Notes: generated by a model from the letters alone, not told the origin. 64,000 nucleotides of DNA from Beutenbergia cavernae DSM 12333 (GCF_000023105.1 NC_012669.1:2791025-2855024); one strand, 5' to 3'. Shown: positions 49,725-62,121, counted from the stretch's first letter. Made by a program: numbers and translations.

Positions 49725-50608
49725 CCGCCGCCGCCGGCGCACCGACCCGCCCCGAGCCGCCGTTCGTCACGCGCGTCGTGACGACGTCGCGGGTGCGCCA
49801 CTACGTCTCCCGCGTGCTCGCCGTCATCGGCCTCGCGCTCGTGGTCGTGCTGTTCGGCCTGCCGCTCGCGTGGCTCGTGACGGCGCCGTTCGACTCGACT
49901 CCCAGCCTTGCCGTGCAGTGGCCCGACTGGACCCTGTCGAACTTCTCGGCCATCGCCGAGAACCGGTACGCGCTCGGGTCGTTCGCGAACTCGGCGATCA
50001 TCGGGATCGGGACGTGCGTCGTCGTCATCGTGCTGGGCGCCCTGGCCGCCTACGCCCTCTCCCGCGTGCGCATCCCCGGCCGCGACGGCCTGCTGTACGC
50101 ACTGCTGCTGCTCTCGTCGATCGTCACCGGGACGGCGGCCATGGTGCCGACGTTCCAGCTGGTCAACTCGCTCGGTCTCATCGACACCCACCTCGCGGTG
50201 GTGCTCGTGGTGTCCGGCGGGACGCTGCCCACAGTGATCTTCATCCTCAAGGACTTCATGGACTCGATCCCGAAGTCGTACGAGGAGTCGGCCCGCCTGT
50301 ACGGCGCCAAGCCGTGGCAGATCCTGCGCGACGTCGTCGTGCCGATTGCCCGGCCCGGGCTCGCGTTCGTGGCCGTGTGGACGCTCGTGCAGGTGTGGGG
50401 GAACTTCCTCGTCCCGTACCTGCTGCTGCGCACGACGGCGAAGCAGCCCGCGGCGGTGCTGATGTACACGTTCTACACGGAGTCCGGGCAGGCGGACCTG
50501 CGCCTGCTGTCCGCGTTCTCGCTCGTGTTCTCGATCCCGATCATCGCCATGTACTTCCTCGTCAACCGCCGGTACGGCTTCCGCTTCCACGGAGGGATCA
50601 AGAACTGA
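49721..50608 (+). CDS. ABC transporter permease (MalG/UgpE-like)
   Basis: A 295-residue inner-membrane component with six hydrophobic segments and the EAA loop (SYEESARLYGAKPWQILRDVVVPIARP). The ATG at 49721 is preferred over the much longer upstream frame. It ends in the start of the ATPase gene (1-nt overlap). Pairs with the preceding permease. Confidence 0.9.
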   Translation: MTAAAGAPTRPEPPFVTRVVTTSRVRHYVSRVLAVIGLALVVVLFGLPLAWLVTAPFDSTPSLAVQWPDWTLSNFSAIAENRYALGSFANSAIIGIGTCVVVIVLGALAAYALSRVRIPGRDGLLYALLLLSSIVTGTAAMVPTFQLVNSLGLIDTHLAVVLVVSGGTLPTVIFILKDFMDSIPKSYEESARLYGAKPWQILRDVVVPIARPGLAFVAVWTLVQVWGNFLVPYLLLRTTAKQPAAVLMYTFYTESGQADLRLLSAFSLVFSIPIIAMYFLVNRRYGFRFHGGIKN

Positions 50609-51717
50609 TGGCCGCGATCACCACCCACGCGCTGGTCAAGGAGTACCCGGGCGGTGTCCGGGGCGTCGACGGCGTCGACGTGACGATCGACGACGGCGAG
50701 TTCTTCGCGCTCCTCGGACCGTCCGGCTGCGGCAAGACGACGCTGCTGCGCTCGATCGCGGGCCTCGAGACCGTCACCGAGGGTCAGCTGCTCATCGGCG
50801 ACCGGGACGTCACGACCACCGAGCCGGGCCAGCGCGGCGTGGCGATGGTGTTCCAGGACTACGCCCTGTTCCCGCACATGGACGTCGCCGACAACATCGC
50901 GTACCCGCTCAAGATCCGGCGCGAGCCGCGGGCCCGACGGCGTGGCGTGGCGACCGAGGTGGGCGACGGCCTCTCCCTCACCGGGCTCATGGAGCGCCGT
51001 CCCGCCCAGCTCTCCGGCGGCCAGCAGCAGCGCGTGGCTCTCGCCCGGGCGGTCGCGACCCGCCCTGACGTCCTCCTGCTCGACGAACCGCTGTCGAACC
51101 TGGACGCCCGGCTGCGGCTCGAGGCGCGCACGTTCCTCAAGGAGCTGCAGCGCGACCTCGGGGTGACGACGGTCTTCGTGACGCACGACCAGGCGGAGGC
51201 GCTCGCGCTCGCCGACCGCATCGCCATCATGCGCGCCGGGCGGCTCGAGCAGGTCGGGACCCCGCGTGACGTGTTCGCGCGCCCGGCGACGACGTTCGTC
51301 GCGGGATTCATCGGGTCCACGCCGATGAACCTCGTCACCACGCGGGTCGCCGGCGGGCGCATCGCGATCGGCGACCAGAGCGCGCCCCTGCCCGCGAGCG
51401 CCGCGGGCGTCGCCGCCGACGGCGCGGACGTGGTGTGGGGCGCCCGGCCCGAGTACCTCACGTGGAGCCCGGCTCAGGTGCCCGACGGCCTCGCCGCCGA
51501 GGTGAGCGTCGTCGAGAACCTCGGTGCGTCCGTGCTCGTCACCGTCCATGTCGGCGAGCACCGGCTGCAGCTCGTGGTCGGGGAGGACGACGAACCGGCA
51601 CCCGGCGGCACCGGCTGGATCGTGCCGACCGCGCGACGGACGTTGCTGTTCGACGCCGACAGCGGGTCGCGCCTGGACGCGAGCGCCGCCGGTTCGCTCG
51701 ACGCGGTCCCCGCGTGA
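50608..51717 (+). CDS. ABC transporter ATP-binding protein (UgpC/MalK/PotA-like)
   Basis: A 369-residue ATPase: Walker A LLGPSGCGKTTLLRSIAGLE, Q-loop DYALFPHMDVADNIAYPLK, signature LSGGQQQRVALARAVATRPDVLLLDEPLSNLDARLR, then the TOBE/OB domain (LPASAAGVAADGADVVWGARPEY). The TOBE domain is typical of solute importers of this class. Coupled by overlap to the PHP gene. Confidence 0.93.
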   Translation: MAAITTHALVKEYPGGVRGVDGVDVTIDDGEFFALLGPSGCGKTTLLRSIAGLETVTEGQLLIGDRDVTTTEPGQRGVAMVFQDYALFPHMDVADNIAYPLKIRREPRARRRGVATEVGDGLSLTGLMERRPAQLSGGQQQRVALARAVATRPDVLLLDEPLSNLDARLRLEARTFLKELQRDLGVTTVFVTHDQAEALALADRIAIMRAGRLEQVGTPRDVFARPATTFVAGFIGSTPMNLVTTRVAGGRIAIGDQSAPLPASAAGVAADGADVVWGARPEYLTWSPAQVPDGLAAEVSVVENLGASVLVTVHVGEHRLQLVVGEDDEPAPGGTGWIVPTARRTLLFDADSGSRLDASAAGSLDAVPA

Positions 51718-52991
51718 CCCGCGTCCACCGGCTCCACCTCACGCCCGCCGACCAGGCGGCTCAGCGGTACCTGCCGGTGCCGTTCGAGGTGCCGGCAGGA
51801 GCCGACTCGCTCGAGGTGCGCCTCGCCTACGACACGAGCGCGGGCGTCGTCGACCTCGGCTGCGAGGGCGCCGACGGGTGGCGCGGCTGGTCCGGCGGCG
51901 CGCGCGCCCGGTTCGCGATCACGCCCGACGCCGCGACGCCCGGCTACGTGCCGGGGCGGCCGGAGGCGGGCGAGTGGGCGGTGGTGCTCGGCCTGCACAA
52001 GATCCCCGCGGACGGGCTCGACGTCGTCGTCGAGATCGACGTGCCTGCCTCGGGGCCGGTGGAGGAGACGGTGCTCGCACCCGTGGCGGACACCCCCCGC
52101 GGCTCGTCGCGCGGGCTCCCGGCGCCCGCGGGGCTCACGTGGTTCGCCGGCGACTTCCACGCGCACACGCTGCACTCCGACGGCTCGGAGAGCATCGACC
52201 AGCTCGCCGCCCGCGGCGTCGCGTCCGGGCTCGACTTCCTCGCCGTCACCGACCACAACACCGTGAGCCACCATGCGCACCTTCCCGGCGTCGGCGCGCG
52301 GCACGGCATCTCGCTCGTGCCCGGGCAGGAGGTGACGACGGCGCGCGGCCACGCGAACGCGTTCGGCGACATCGGCTGGATCGACTTCCGGCGGCCCGGC
52401 CAGGACTGGGTGGACGACGTCGCCGCACGCGGCGGTGTGCTGTCGATCAACCATCCCGTGGACGGCGACTGCGCCTGGCTCCATCCGCTCGAACGGCTGC
52501 CCGTCGCGCTGGAGCTGTGGCACATCTCCTGGTACCGGGACCTCGCGGCGTCGTTCCCGTGGGCGTTCTGGGCGCGCTGGGGCGAGCTGGCCGGTCAGGG
52601 CGTGACGCCGATCGGCGGGAGCGACTTCCACTCCCCCGGCGCCTGGACCGTCGGGATCCCGACCACGTGGGTGCTCGCGGAGGACGCGTCACCGGAGGCG
52701 ATCCTCGCGGGGGTGGCCAACGGCCGGACGGCGATCGGCGTCGGCGCCCGCGTGACCGAGGCGGGGCCGGTCGTGGACCCGCTGCGCACCCCGCTGCTGC
52801 TGCGGCCTGACGGCTCGCGCGGCGCCGACGGCGAGCTCCTCGCGTTGGGCGCCGACGGCGCCGCTCTCGTCGACGTCGACGGTCGCCGCACGATCCTGCA
52901 CGGCGACGCGGTGAGCGTGCCCGCATCGTGGGGCCGTGGCCCGTTCCACCTGGCCGACGCCGACCGCCGGATCCTCGCGCTCAGCCCGTGA
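51714..52991 (+). CDS. PHP-domain metallohydrolase (CehA/McbA-like)
   Basis: A 425-residue protein starting with GTG (overlap with ATPase stop). The C-terminal two thirds form a PHP domain: GDFHAHTLHSDGSESIDQLAARGV, FLAVTDHNTVS, PGQEVTTARGHANAFG and IGGSDFHSPGAW, all metal-binding motifs. The N-terminal part (LHLTPADQAAQRYLPVPFEVPAGADSL) is a beta-rich CehA-type domain. PHP enzymes of this type hydrolyse phosphoesters or carbamates. Context suggests it processes the transported compound; the substrate is unknown. Confidence 0.85.
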   Translation: MTRVHRLHLTPADQAAQRYLPVPFEVPAGADSLEVRLAYDTSAGVVDLGCEGADGWRGWSGGARARFAITPDAATPGYVPGRPEAGEWAVVLGLHKIPADGLDVVVEIDVPASGPVEETVLAPVADTPRGSSRGLPAPAGLTWFAGDFHAHTLHSDGSESIDQLAARGVASGLDFLAVTDHNTVSHHAHLPGVGARHGISLVPGQEVTTARGHANAFGDIGWIDFRRPGQDWVDDVAARGGVLSINHPVDGDCAWLHPLERLPVALELWHISWYRDLAASFPWAFWARWGELAGQGVTPIGGSDFHSPGAWTVGIPTTWVLAEDASPEAILAGVANGRTAIGVGARVTEAGPVVDPLRTPLLLRPDGSRGADGELLALGADGAALVDVDGRRTILHGDAVSVPASWGRGPFHLADADRRILALSP

Positions 52992-53974
52992 CCTGGGACG
53001 GCGCGGGCGTGCGCGCTGCACTGCGCGACGCCGGGTACGCGCCCGACGACGCCGTCGCGGTCGCCGTGACGCGCCGCGGGCGTCTGGGCGTGCACGCGCA
53101 GGGACGCACCAGCGCCGGCAGCGCCTTCACCGCGGACACGGTGACCTACGCCGCGTCGCTGGCGAAGCAGGTGACGGCCGCCGGCGTGGCGCTGCTCGTG
53201 CGCGACGGCGTCCTCGACACCCGCGACCGCCTCGCCCGGTGGATCCCGACGCTGCCCGGGTGGGCGGACTCGGTGCGCCTGGACCACCTCCTCCACCACA
53301 CCGCAGCACTTCCCGGCGACGCCGAGCTCGTCGCACGCGTCCCGGAGCTGCGCACCCGATGGACGACGCCCGGTGTCCTGGCGGCGCTCGCCGGCGTGCG
53401 GGACCTGGAGCGTGAACCGGGAGCCGAGCACGCCTACAACAACGCGGGCTACGTGTGCCTCGCCGAGGTGGTCGAACGGGCGAGCGGCGAGCCGTTCACC
53501 ACGTTCGCCGCGCGCCGGCTCCTCGAGCCGACGGGCATGGCGAGCTCCCGGTTCTGGGCCGGTCCGCGGAAGGAGCCGCCCGGTCTCGCGCCGTCGGACA
53601 GCCCGTCGTCCGAGCCCGGGGCCACGTCGTGGCTCTCCCTGGGCGACGGGGGCCTGTGGACGACGGCGGGCGACCTGGCGCGCTGGAACGTCGCGCTCCT
53701 GCGCGACGACCTGGGGATCGCCCGGATCGTCGAGCAGACCGGACGTCTCGACGACGGGACTGCCCTCCCGGCGGCGTGGGGCTTCTCGGTCCGGGACCGC
53801 GGCGGCGAGCTGGTCCACACCGCGGGCGGGAACGTCCCGGGCGTGACGGGCACCGTTCGACGCGTGCCCGGCCACGACGTCAGCCTGACGGTCCTCACGC
53901 GGACCGACGGCGTCGAGCGCGTCCTCGCGGCGACCGAGGCCCTCCTGGACCTCGCCCTGACCGCGGAGCGCTGA
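52988..53974 (+). CDS. serine hydrolase (beta-lactamase/penicillin-binding-like, PF00144 type)
   Basis: A 328-residue protein, GTG start at 52988 overlapping the PHP stop. The catalytic tetrad motifs are visible: SLAK in YAASLAKQVTAAGVALLV, YNN in AYNNAGYVCLAEV, and HTAGG near residue 280, close to the usual HxG/KTG box. Length and motifs match the class C type esterase and beta-lactamase family. No signal peptide is clear. It is the last gene of the ABC operon and may cleave an ester in the same compound. Confidence 0.85.
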   Translation: MTWDGAGVRAALRDAGYAPDDAVAVAVTRRGRLGVHAQGRTSAGSAFTADTVTYAASLAKQVTAAGVALLVRDGVLDTRDRLARWIPTLPGWADSVRLDHLLHHTAALPGDAELVARVPELRTRWTTPGVLAALAGVRDLEREPGAEHAYNNAGYVCLAEVVERASGEPFTTFAARRLLEPTGMASSRFWAGPRKEPPGLAPSDSPSSEPGATSWLSLGDGGLWTTAGDLARWNVALLRDDLGIARIVEQTGRLDDGTALPAAWGFSVRDRGGELVHTAGGNVPGVTGTVRRVPGHDVSLTVLTRTDGVERVLAATEALLDLALTAER

Positions 53975-53995
53975 CGGCAGGGCGCGCCGACGGCG

Positions 53996-54700
53996 TCAGG
54001 GTCCCGGCGGCGTGGCGTACGACGTCGGTGGAGCCGGGTAGATCGGCGCGCGCGTGGTCCCGGCGGCGATCGCCCGCGCCGCCCACGCGATCCCGACGCC
54101 GACGACGGCGACCACGAGCGGCATCAGCAGGATGTTCACCGCACCGCCGGAGACGCCGGCGAGCCGCAGCGCATGGTTCAGGAGACCCGGGACCAGCGCG
54201 AGCAGGAGCAGCAGCGCGGTGAGCGGCGGACGTCGCCGCACGATCAACCAGCCGAGGCTCGCGGCGAACAGCGTCGCGCCGGGCAGGCTCAGGACGGCGG
54301 CGGTCCAGGCGCCGGCGACGCGCACCGATCCCATGAGCCACAGGTGGATGACCACACCCGCGACGACGATGACCACGACGGCGGCCGCCACCGCGAGGAG
54401 CCGGTGAGCGGCGGGCGCCGGGGCGATCGCCAAGCCCGCGACGAGGACCGCGAGGCCGAACGCTGCCTGCAGGCCGAGCGCGAGCGCGAGCAGCGCGTCG
54501 CCCCGCGTGGCGAGGTTCACGAACGCGGACATGTTCGTGTTCATCACCAGGTAGGCGCCGAGGAGCACGGCGACGAGCGAGGCACCGTAGCGGCCGGAGT
54601 AGTCGAACACCTGCAGCGGTGTCGCCCGCGTGGGCTCGACCCAGCGGGGGGCCGCCGCCGCCGCGGCCGGCGCGCTCGGGTCCTGCCACTGCTGCGTCAT
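53996..54700 (-). CDS. hypothetical multi-pass membrane protein
   Basis: A 234-residue protein with six or more hydrophobic segments (FDYSGRYGASLVAVLLGAYLVM..., LLAVAAAVVVIVVAGVVIHLWLM). ATG at 54700 starts MTQQWQDPSAP; the frame to 54772 is not needed. No domain is recognised. It is convergent with the ABC operon. Confidence 0.65.
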   Translation of the reverse strand: MTQQWQDPSAPAAAAAAPRWVEPTRATPLQVFDYSGRYGASLVAVLLGAYLVMNTNMSAFVNLATRGDALLALALGLQAAFGLAVLVAGLAIAPAPAAHRLLAVAAAVVVIVVAGVVIHLWLMGSVRVAGAWTAAVLSLPGATLFAASLGWLIVRRRPPLTALLLLLALVPGLLNHALRLAGVSGGAVNILLMPLVVAVVGVGIAWAARAIAAGTTRAPIYPAPPTSYATPPGP

Positions 54701-54823
54701 CGCCTGCCCCCTCGCGCGTCGAACAGGCGCCGGCGTCGACGCCCAGGTCCGGTCGAGGCTATCGGAGGGCACGCTCGCGCGGGCTGAAACCTCTCGCGGG
54801 GTGCCGGGACCCCCGCGAACGGG

Positions 54824-55246
54824 TCAGAGCCCGGGGAACCAGAGGGCGATCTCGCGCTCGGCGGACTCCGGGGCGTCGGACGCGTGGATGAGGTTCTGCT
54901 GGACGTTCAGGCCCCAGTCGCGGGCGAGGTCGCCGCGGATGGAGCCGGGCGCCGCCGTCGTCGGGTCCGTGGCGCCGCACAGCGCGCGCAGTCCCTCGAT
55001 CACACGGTGCCCGGAGACCACGGCGGCCACGAGCGGCCCGGAGCCCATGAACTCCACGAGGGGTGCGTAGAACGGCTTGCCGACGTGCTCCGCGTAGTGC
55101 TGCTCGAGCAGCGCGCCGTCGGCGGTGCGCAGCTCGAGTCGGCTGAGCTCGTAGCCCTTCGCCTCGATGCGGCCGAGGATCTCGCCGACGAGCGAACGCG
55201 CGACGCCGTCGGGCTTGATGAGGACGAGGGTGCGCTGGGTAGTCAC
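54824..55246 (-). CDS. ndk: nucleoside diphosphate kinase
   Basis: A 140-residue NDK: MTTQRTLVLIKPDGVARSLVGEILGRIE, RALCGATDPTTAAPGSIRGDLA and the active-site NLIHASDAPESAEREIALWF. It equilibrates nucleoside triphosphates. It follows the DUF4233 gene in the standard actinobacterial folC-DUF4233-ndk order. Confidence 0.97.
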   Translation of the reverse strand: MTTQRTLVLIKPDGVARSLVGEILGRIEAKGYELSRLELRTADGALLEQHYAEHVGKPFYAPLVEFMGSGPLVAAVVSGHRVIEGLRALCGATDPTTAAPGSIRGDLARDWGLNVQQNLIHASDAPESAEREIALWFPGL

Positions 55247-55257
55247 GTCGGGCGAGC

Positions 55258-55671
55258 CTACCGGGCGGCGGCTGCCCGCTCGGCACGCTCCCGGTCGATC
55301 CGGCCGCCCAGCCGGAGGCTGAGGATCCAGATGAGCGCGAAGACCCCGCCGATCGCGTACATGACGCCCAGCCAGATGCCGGAGACGATGAGCCCGACCT
55401 GCACCGCGCTGCCCAACCAGTATCCGAAGCCGGACCGCAGCGTGGCTGTCGCGATGAGGCAGCCGGCGACCGCGGTCACGGTGATCGCGGTGATCGTCGC
55501 TCCGTCGGCCAGGCGCAGCCCGTACGCGGCGATCGCGGCGAACCCGACGACGAGCGCCTCGAGGGTCAGGACGGTCGAGCAGAACAGGATGCGCGCGGGG
55601 CGCTGGCGGCGAGGCGCCGCCGGCGGCCCGGGCGGGGCTGCCGACGGCGTCTCGGCGGGCTCGTCACTCAC
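55258..55671 (-). CDS. DUF4233 membrane protein
   Basis: A 137-residue protein with a proline-rich start, then four hydrophobic segments (ILFCSTVLTLEALVVGFAAIAAYGL, ITAITVTAVAGCLIATATL, VGLIVSGIWLGVMYAIGGVFALIWIL). DUF4233 is usually adjacent to folC; here it is 6.5 kb away. Function unknown. Confidence 0.85.
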   Translation of the reverse strand: MSDEPAETPSAAPPGPPAAPRRQRPARILFCSTVLTLEALVVGFAAIAAYGLRLADGATITAITVTAVAGCLIATATLRSGFGYWLGSAVQVGLIVSGIWLGVMYAIGGVFALIWILSLRLGGRIDRERAERAAAAR

Positions 55672-55680
55672 CCGGCCAGC

Positions 55681-58008
<2,328 letters not shown>

Positions 58009-58041
58009 TTACAGTCGCTGCAACTTTGCAGTCACTGCAAC
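58009..58041. promoter_or_regulatory. tandem operator of the TetR-MFS pair
   Basis: Two related 14-bp units, acagtcgctgcaac (58011-58024) and gcagtcactgcaac (58028-58041), lie 17 bp apart just before the tetR start. The second lies in a perfect palindrome TTGCAGTcACTGCAA (58026-58040). This is a typical TetR binding arrangement. Confidence 0.65.
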
Positions 58042-58071
58042 CGCGCGTGAGTTCCCTCACACGCGTCGGGG

Positions 58072-58794
58072 TCACACCTCGCCGAAGCCGGTGTCGATCT
58101 CCCCCGCGACGGCCTCCACCGCGTCCTCGGCCTGGGGACCGTCCGCCTCGACCACGATCTCGGCACCACCCGTCAGTCCCAGGCCCATGAGCGCCAGCAG
58201 GCTCGCGGCGTCGACCCCGTTCACGCGCACGGTCGCGTCGAAGGACCCGGCGAGCCGGGCGAGGTGCGCGGCCGGGCGCGCGTGCAGGCCGAGGGGGTTG
58301 CGCAGCGTGGTGCGGCGTTGGACGACGCCGTTGCGCGCCTCGGCCGGTGCGGCCACCGCCGCCGGGGGTGTCCCCTCGTTCGCGTCCGCTGCCGCCTCCT
58401 CCATCTCGAGTCCGAGCTGCCGCGTCGCGGCCCGGACGGCGGCCCCGACGTCGGCCGGTCCGCCTCCGGTCTGAGCGGCCACGGCGGCTGCGACAGCTCC
58501 CTCGACGAACGCACCCGGGGCAAGCCGCACGCGGGCGTCCTCCAGCGACTCGAGCACCGACTCCGCCGTCATCCGCGCCGACCCGATGTCGGCCAGGACG
58601 ACGACGCCGTCGCACCCGGCGTCGAGGACGGCCGCCACGGCCCGCTCCACGACGGCGAAGCTGGTGCCGAGGCGGGCGTCGTCCGTGCCGCCCGCCGGCC
58701 GGATGACGACGTCGGGGGCCATCTGCGCGGCGAGCTCGGCGACCCCGGCGGCCAGCATCGCCGAGTGCGAGACGAGGACCAGACCCGTGCTCAC
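58072..58794 (-). CDS. dhaM: DhaM-type phosphotransferase subunit fused to HPr
   Basis: A 240-residue protein, GTG start 58794. The first 130 residues are the DhaM EIIA-like domain ([25 protein letters not shown], with the histidine in SHSAM). The C-terminal 90 are an HPr domain: RRTTLRNPLGLHARPAAHLARLAGSFDATVRV with the phosphorylated histidine in GLHARPA. It passes phosphate from the PTS to the DhaL-bound ADP to phosphorylate dihydroxyacetone. No EI domain is present. It overlaps dhaL by 4 nt. Confidence 0.9.
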   Translation of the reverse strand: MSTGLVLVSHSAMLAAGVAELAAQMAPDVVIRPAGGTDDARLGTSFAVVERAVAAVLDAGCDGVVVLADIGSARMTAESVLESLEDARVRLAPGAFVEGAVAAAVAAQTGGGPADVGAAVRAATRQLGLEMEEAAADANEGTPPAAVAAPAEARNGVVQRRTTLRNPLGLHARPAAHLARLAGSFDATVRVNGVDAASLLALMGLGLTGGAEIVVEADGPQAEDAVEAVAGEIDTGFGEV

Positions 58795-59452
58795 GCCGCC
58801 TCCTGCGCGGCGCGCGCGGCCGCCGCCAGGAGCAGGGCCGTGGACTCCGCACCCGGGTCGCGGTGGCCCGCCGAGCGTTCCCCGAGGTAGCTCGCCCGGC
58901 CCTTGAGCGCGACGAGCGGCTCGGTCGCGACGGCGCCCTCCTGCGCGGCGCTCGCCGCGGCCGCCCACACGCCGGCCGGCGCGGCGCCGTCGTCGGCCGC
59001 CTCCTGCGCGGCACGGGCCGCCGGCGTCCAGGCGTCGACCATCGTCTTGTCGCCCACCTGCGCGCGGCCGCGCGCGACGATGCCCTCGAGCGCGGCGTCG
59101 ACGAGCGTGTGCACACCCACGGCGTCCACCGGCGTGGCCGCCACCTTCGCGGCCCGCAGGAACGCCGTGCCGTAGAGCGGCCCCGCCGCACCGCCGACCG
59201 TCGACATCAGCGTGGTCGCGACGACCTTGAGCACGTCGCCGACCGTCTCCGGTGCGGGTTCCGCGTCGAGCTTCGCGAGCACCGCCGCGAACCCGCGCGC
59301 CATGTTCTCGCCGTGGTCGCCGTCCCCGATCGCCCGGTCGAGCTCGCTGAGCCGGCTCCGGTTCTCCGCGATGTCGGCGCCGGCGAGGCGGATCCAGAGG
59401 AGCGCCCACTCGACGCCGAGCCCCTCGGGCGCCTCGCCCGGGGCCGCCGCGC

Positions 59453-59456
<4 letters not shown>
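58791..59456 (-). CDS. dhaL: dihydroxyacetone kinase ADP-binding subunit DhaL
   Basis: A 221-residue protein: [22 protein letters not shown] is the nucleotide/metal motif (DxDxxxN), followed by helical segments with [22 protein letters not shown] and [31 protein letters not shown] start overlaps the dhaK stop. DhaL holds ADP that is rephosphorylated by DhaM. Confidence 0.93.
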
Positions 59457-60453
<997 letters not shown>

Positions 60454-60556
60454 GAGGCGCTCCTTCAGTCGGGCGTGGGTGCCGGCCGGCCGGCATGGAC
60501 AACAGTGCACCTCCGCGCGCCGCGACGCGAGATGCTGAGTCGGTCTCGCACCGAAA

Positions 60557-60570
60557 AGCACGTTCGTGCT
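60557..60570. promoter_or_regulatory. operator between dhaK and tetR
   Basis: A perfect 6-2-6 inverted repeat, AGCACGttCGTGCT, sits 12 bp before the start of the TetR gene, in the divergent gap with dhaK. A close relative of the site (AGCACGaccgttCGTGC) occurs again near the start of the hydrolase gene (about 61228-61243). Likely binding sites of the TetR protein. Confidence 0.6.
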
Positions 60571-60582
60571 ACCGTCTCGCGC

Positions 60583-61170
60583 ATGTCCAAGGGCGAGGCG
60601 ACGCGCGGGGCGATCCTCGACGTCGCCGTGGCCACCGCGTACCGCGTCGGGCTCGGTGGGCTGACGATCGGCGAGCTGGCCCGCACGGCTGACATGTCCA
60701 AGAGCGGGCTGTACGCGCACTTCCGGTCGAAAGAGGCCCTCCAGCTCGCCGTTCTCGACGCCGCTCGGCGCAGGTTCGTGGACCGCGTGGTGCGCCCCGC
60801 GCTCGCCACGCCGCGGGGAGAGGCGAGGCTGCGCGAGCTGGTCGACCGCTGGCTCGCCGCCGGCCTGTCCCGCGAGCCGGGATGCTCGCTGTTCGTGAAG
60901 GCGAGCACGGAGCTGGACGAGCAGGAGGGCCCGGTGCGCGACGCGCTGACCGCCGACCACCGCGACCTGCTCGACACGATCGCGCAGGTCTTCCGCACGT
61001 GCGTCGCCGAGGGCGACGTGGCCGAGGACGCCGACCCGGACCAGTTCGCGACCGACCTCGACGGCATCATGCTCGCGTTCTATCACGCGCACCGGCTCCT
61101 GCGGGATCCGGACGCGGAGCTCCGGGCGCGGCGCGCGTTCGAGAACCTGCTCGCCGCCGCTCGTCCCTGA
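60583..61170 (+). CDS. TetR-family regulator
   Basis: A 195-residue regulator: MSKGEATRGAILDVAVATAYRVGLGGLTIGELARTADMSKSGLYAHFRSKEALQLAVLD, a classic TetR HTH, with a C-terminal domain of the AcrR-like type (LVDRWLAAGLSREPGCSLFVKASTELDEQEGPVRDAL). It precedes the hydrolase gene by 24 bp and lies divergent from dhaKLM. It may regulate itself, the hydrolase and possibly dhaK. Confidence 0.9.
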   Translation: MSKGEATRGAILDVAVATAYRVGLGGLTIGELARTADMSKSGLYAHFRSKEALQLAVLDAARRRFVDRVVRPALATPRGEARLRELVDRWLAAGLSREPGCSLFVKASTELDEQEGPVRDALTADHRDLLDTIAQVFRTCVAEGDVAEDADPDQFATDLDGIMLAFYHAHRLLRDPDAELRARRAFENLLAAARP

Positions 61171-61194
61171 CCGCCCCCTCCCGAGAGGAATCTC

Positions 61195-62082
61195 ATGTCG
61201 ACCACCGCCGCTGCCTCGTCGCGGAAAAGCACGACCGTTCGTGCCACGAAGGTCCCCTGGCGCCTGCGTGCCGCGTTCCGCACGCTCGACGTCGTCGCCC
61301 CCGGGCCGGCCGCACGCTGGGCGCTGGAGCTCTGGTGCACGATCCCGGTGGGGTCCGCCAGCCGGATGGACACCCGACCGCACCTCGGGGCGATCTCCCG
61401 GCTGAGCCGCGCCGAGGGCGACGTCGTGGTCGAGACGTGGGGAAGGGCCGACGGCGCGCCCGTGTACCTCGTGCACGGGTGGGGCGGCTGGCGCGGGCAG
61501 CTCGGCGCGTTCGTCGACCCGCTCGTGGCCGCGGGCTTCCGCGTGGTCGCGTTCGACGCCCCGAGCCACGGCGAGTCCGCCCCGGGGGCGTTCGGACCCC
61601 GCCGCAGCACGGCGGTCGAGATGGCGGCCGCGTTCACGGACGTCGCCCGTGAGCACGGCGCGCCCGACGCCGTCGTCGCTCACTCCCTCGGCACGGCGAC
61701 GACCACCCTGGCCGTCTCCGACGGGCTGCCCGCCCGGCGCCTCGTGCTCGTCGCGCCGGCCGTCGACCCGATGAACGAGGTGGCCGAGTTCCAGCGGGCC
61801 CTCGGCTTCGGGCCACGCACGCGGCGTCGTCTCGACCCCCGGCTGGAGCGGCGGGCGGGCAGGCCGTTGACGGACATCTCGATCGCGGCGGCTACGTCGC
61901 GCCTGCCCACGACGCTCCTGGTGCACGACAGGGGCGACCGGCGCCTCGCGTTCGAGAGCACCGCGCGGCTCGCCGCCGGCTGGCCCTCCGCCCAGCTGGA
62001 GGCGACCGAGGGCTTGGGCCACCAGCGGATCCTGGCTGACGACGCCGTCGTGGGGCGCGTCGTGGAGTTCGTGCGGTCCTGA
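61195..62082 (+). CDS. alpha/beta hydrolase
   Basis: A 295-residue alpha/beta hydrolase fold protein: VYLVHGWGGWRGQLGAFVDPLVAAGFRVVAFDAPSHGESAPG (oxyanion region), the nucleophile elbow in VVAHSLGTATTTLAV (S of AHSLG), and a late GHQ histidine (EGLGHQRILADD). Substrate unknown. It is co-oriented with the TetR gene and probably controlled by it. The second copy of the operator-like sequence lies within its first codons. Confidence 0.85.
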   Translation: MSTTAAASSRKSTTVRATKVPWRLRAAFRTLDVVAPGPAARWALELWCTIPVGSASRMDTRPHLGAISRLSRAEGDVVVETWGRADGAPVYLVHGWGGWRGQLGAFVDPLVAAGFRVVAFDAPSHGESAPGAFGPRRSTAVEMAAAFTDVAREHGAPDAVVAHSLGTATTTLAVSDGLPARRLVLVAPAVDPMNEVAEFQRALGFGPRTRRRLDPRLERRAGRPLTDISIAAATSRLPTTLLVHDRGDRRLAFESTARLAAGWPSAQLEATEGLGHQRILADDAVVGRVVEFVRS

Positions 62083-62121
62083 GCGCTCCCGCGGGAGCCC
62101 CAGGACCCGGACGACGCCGGG

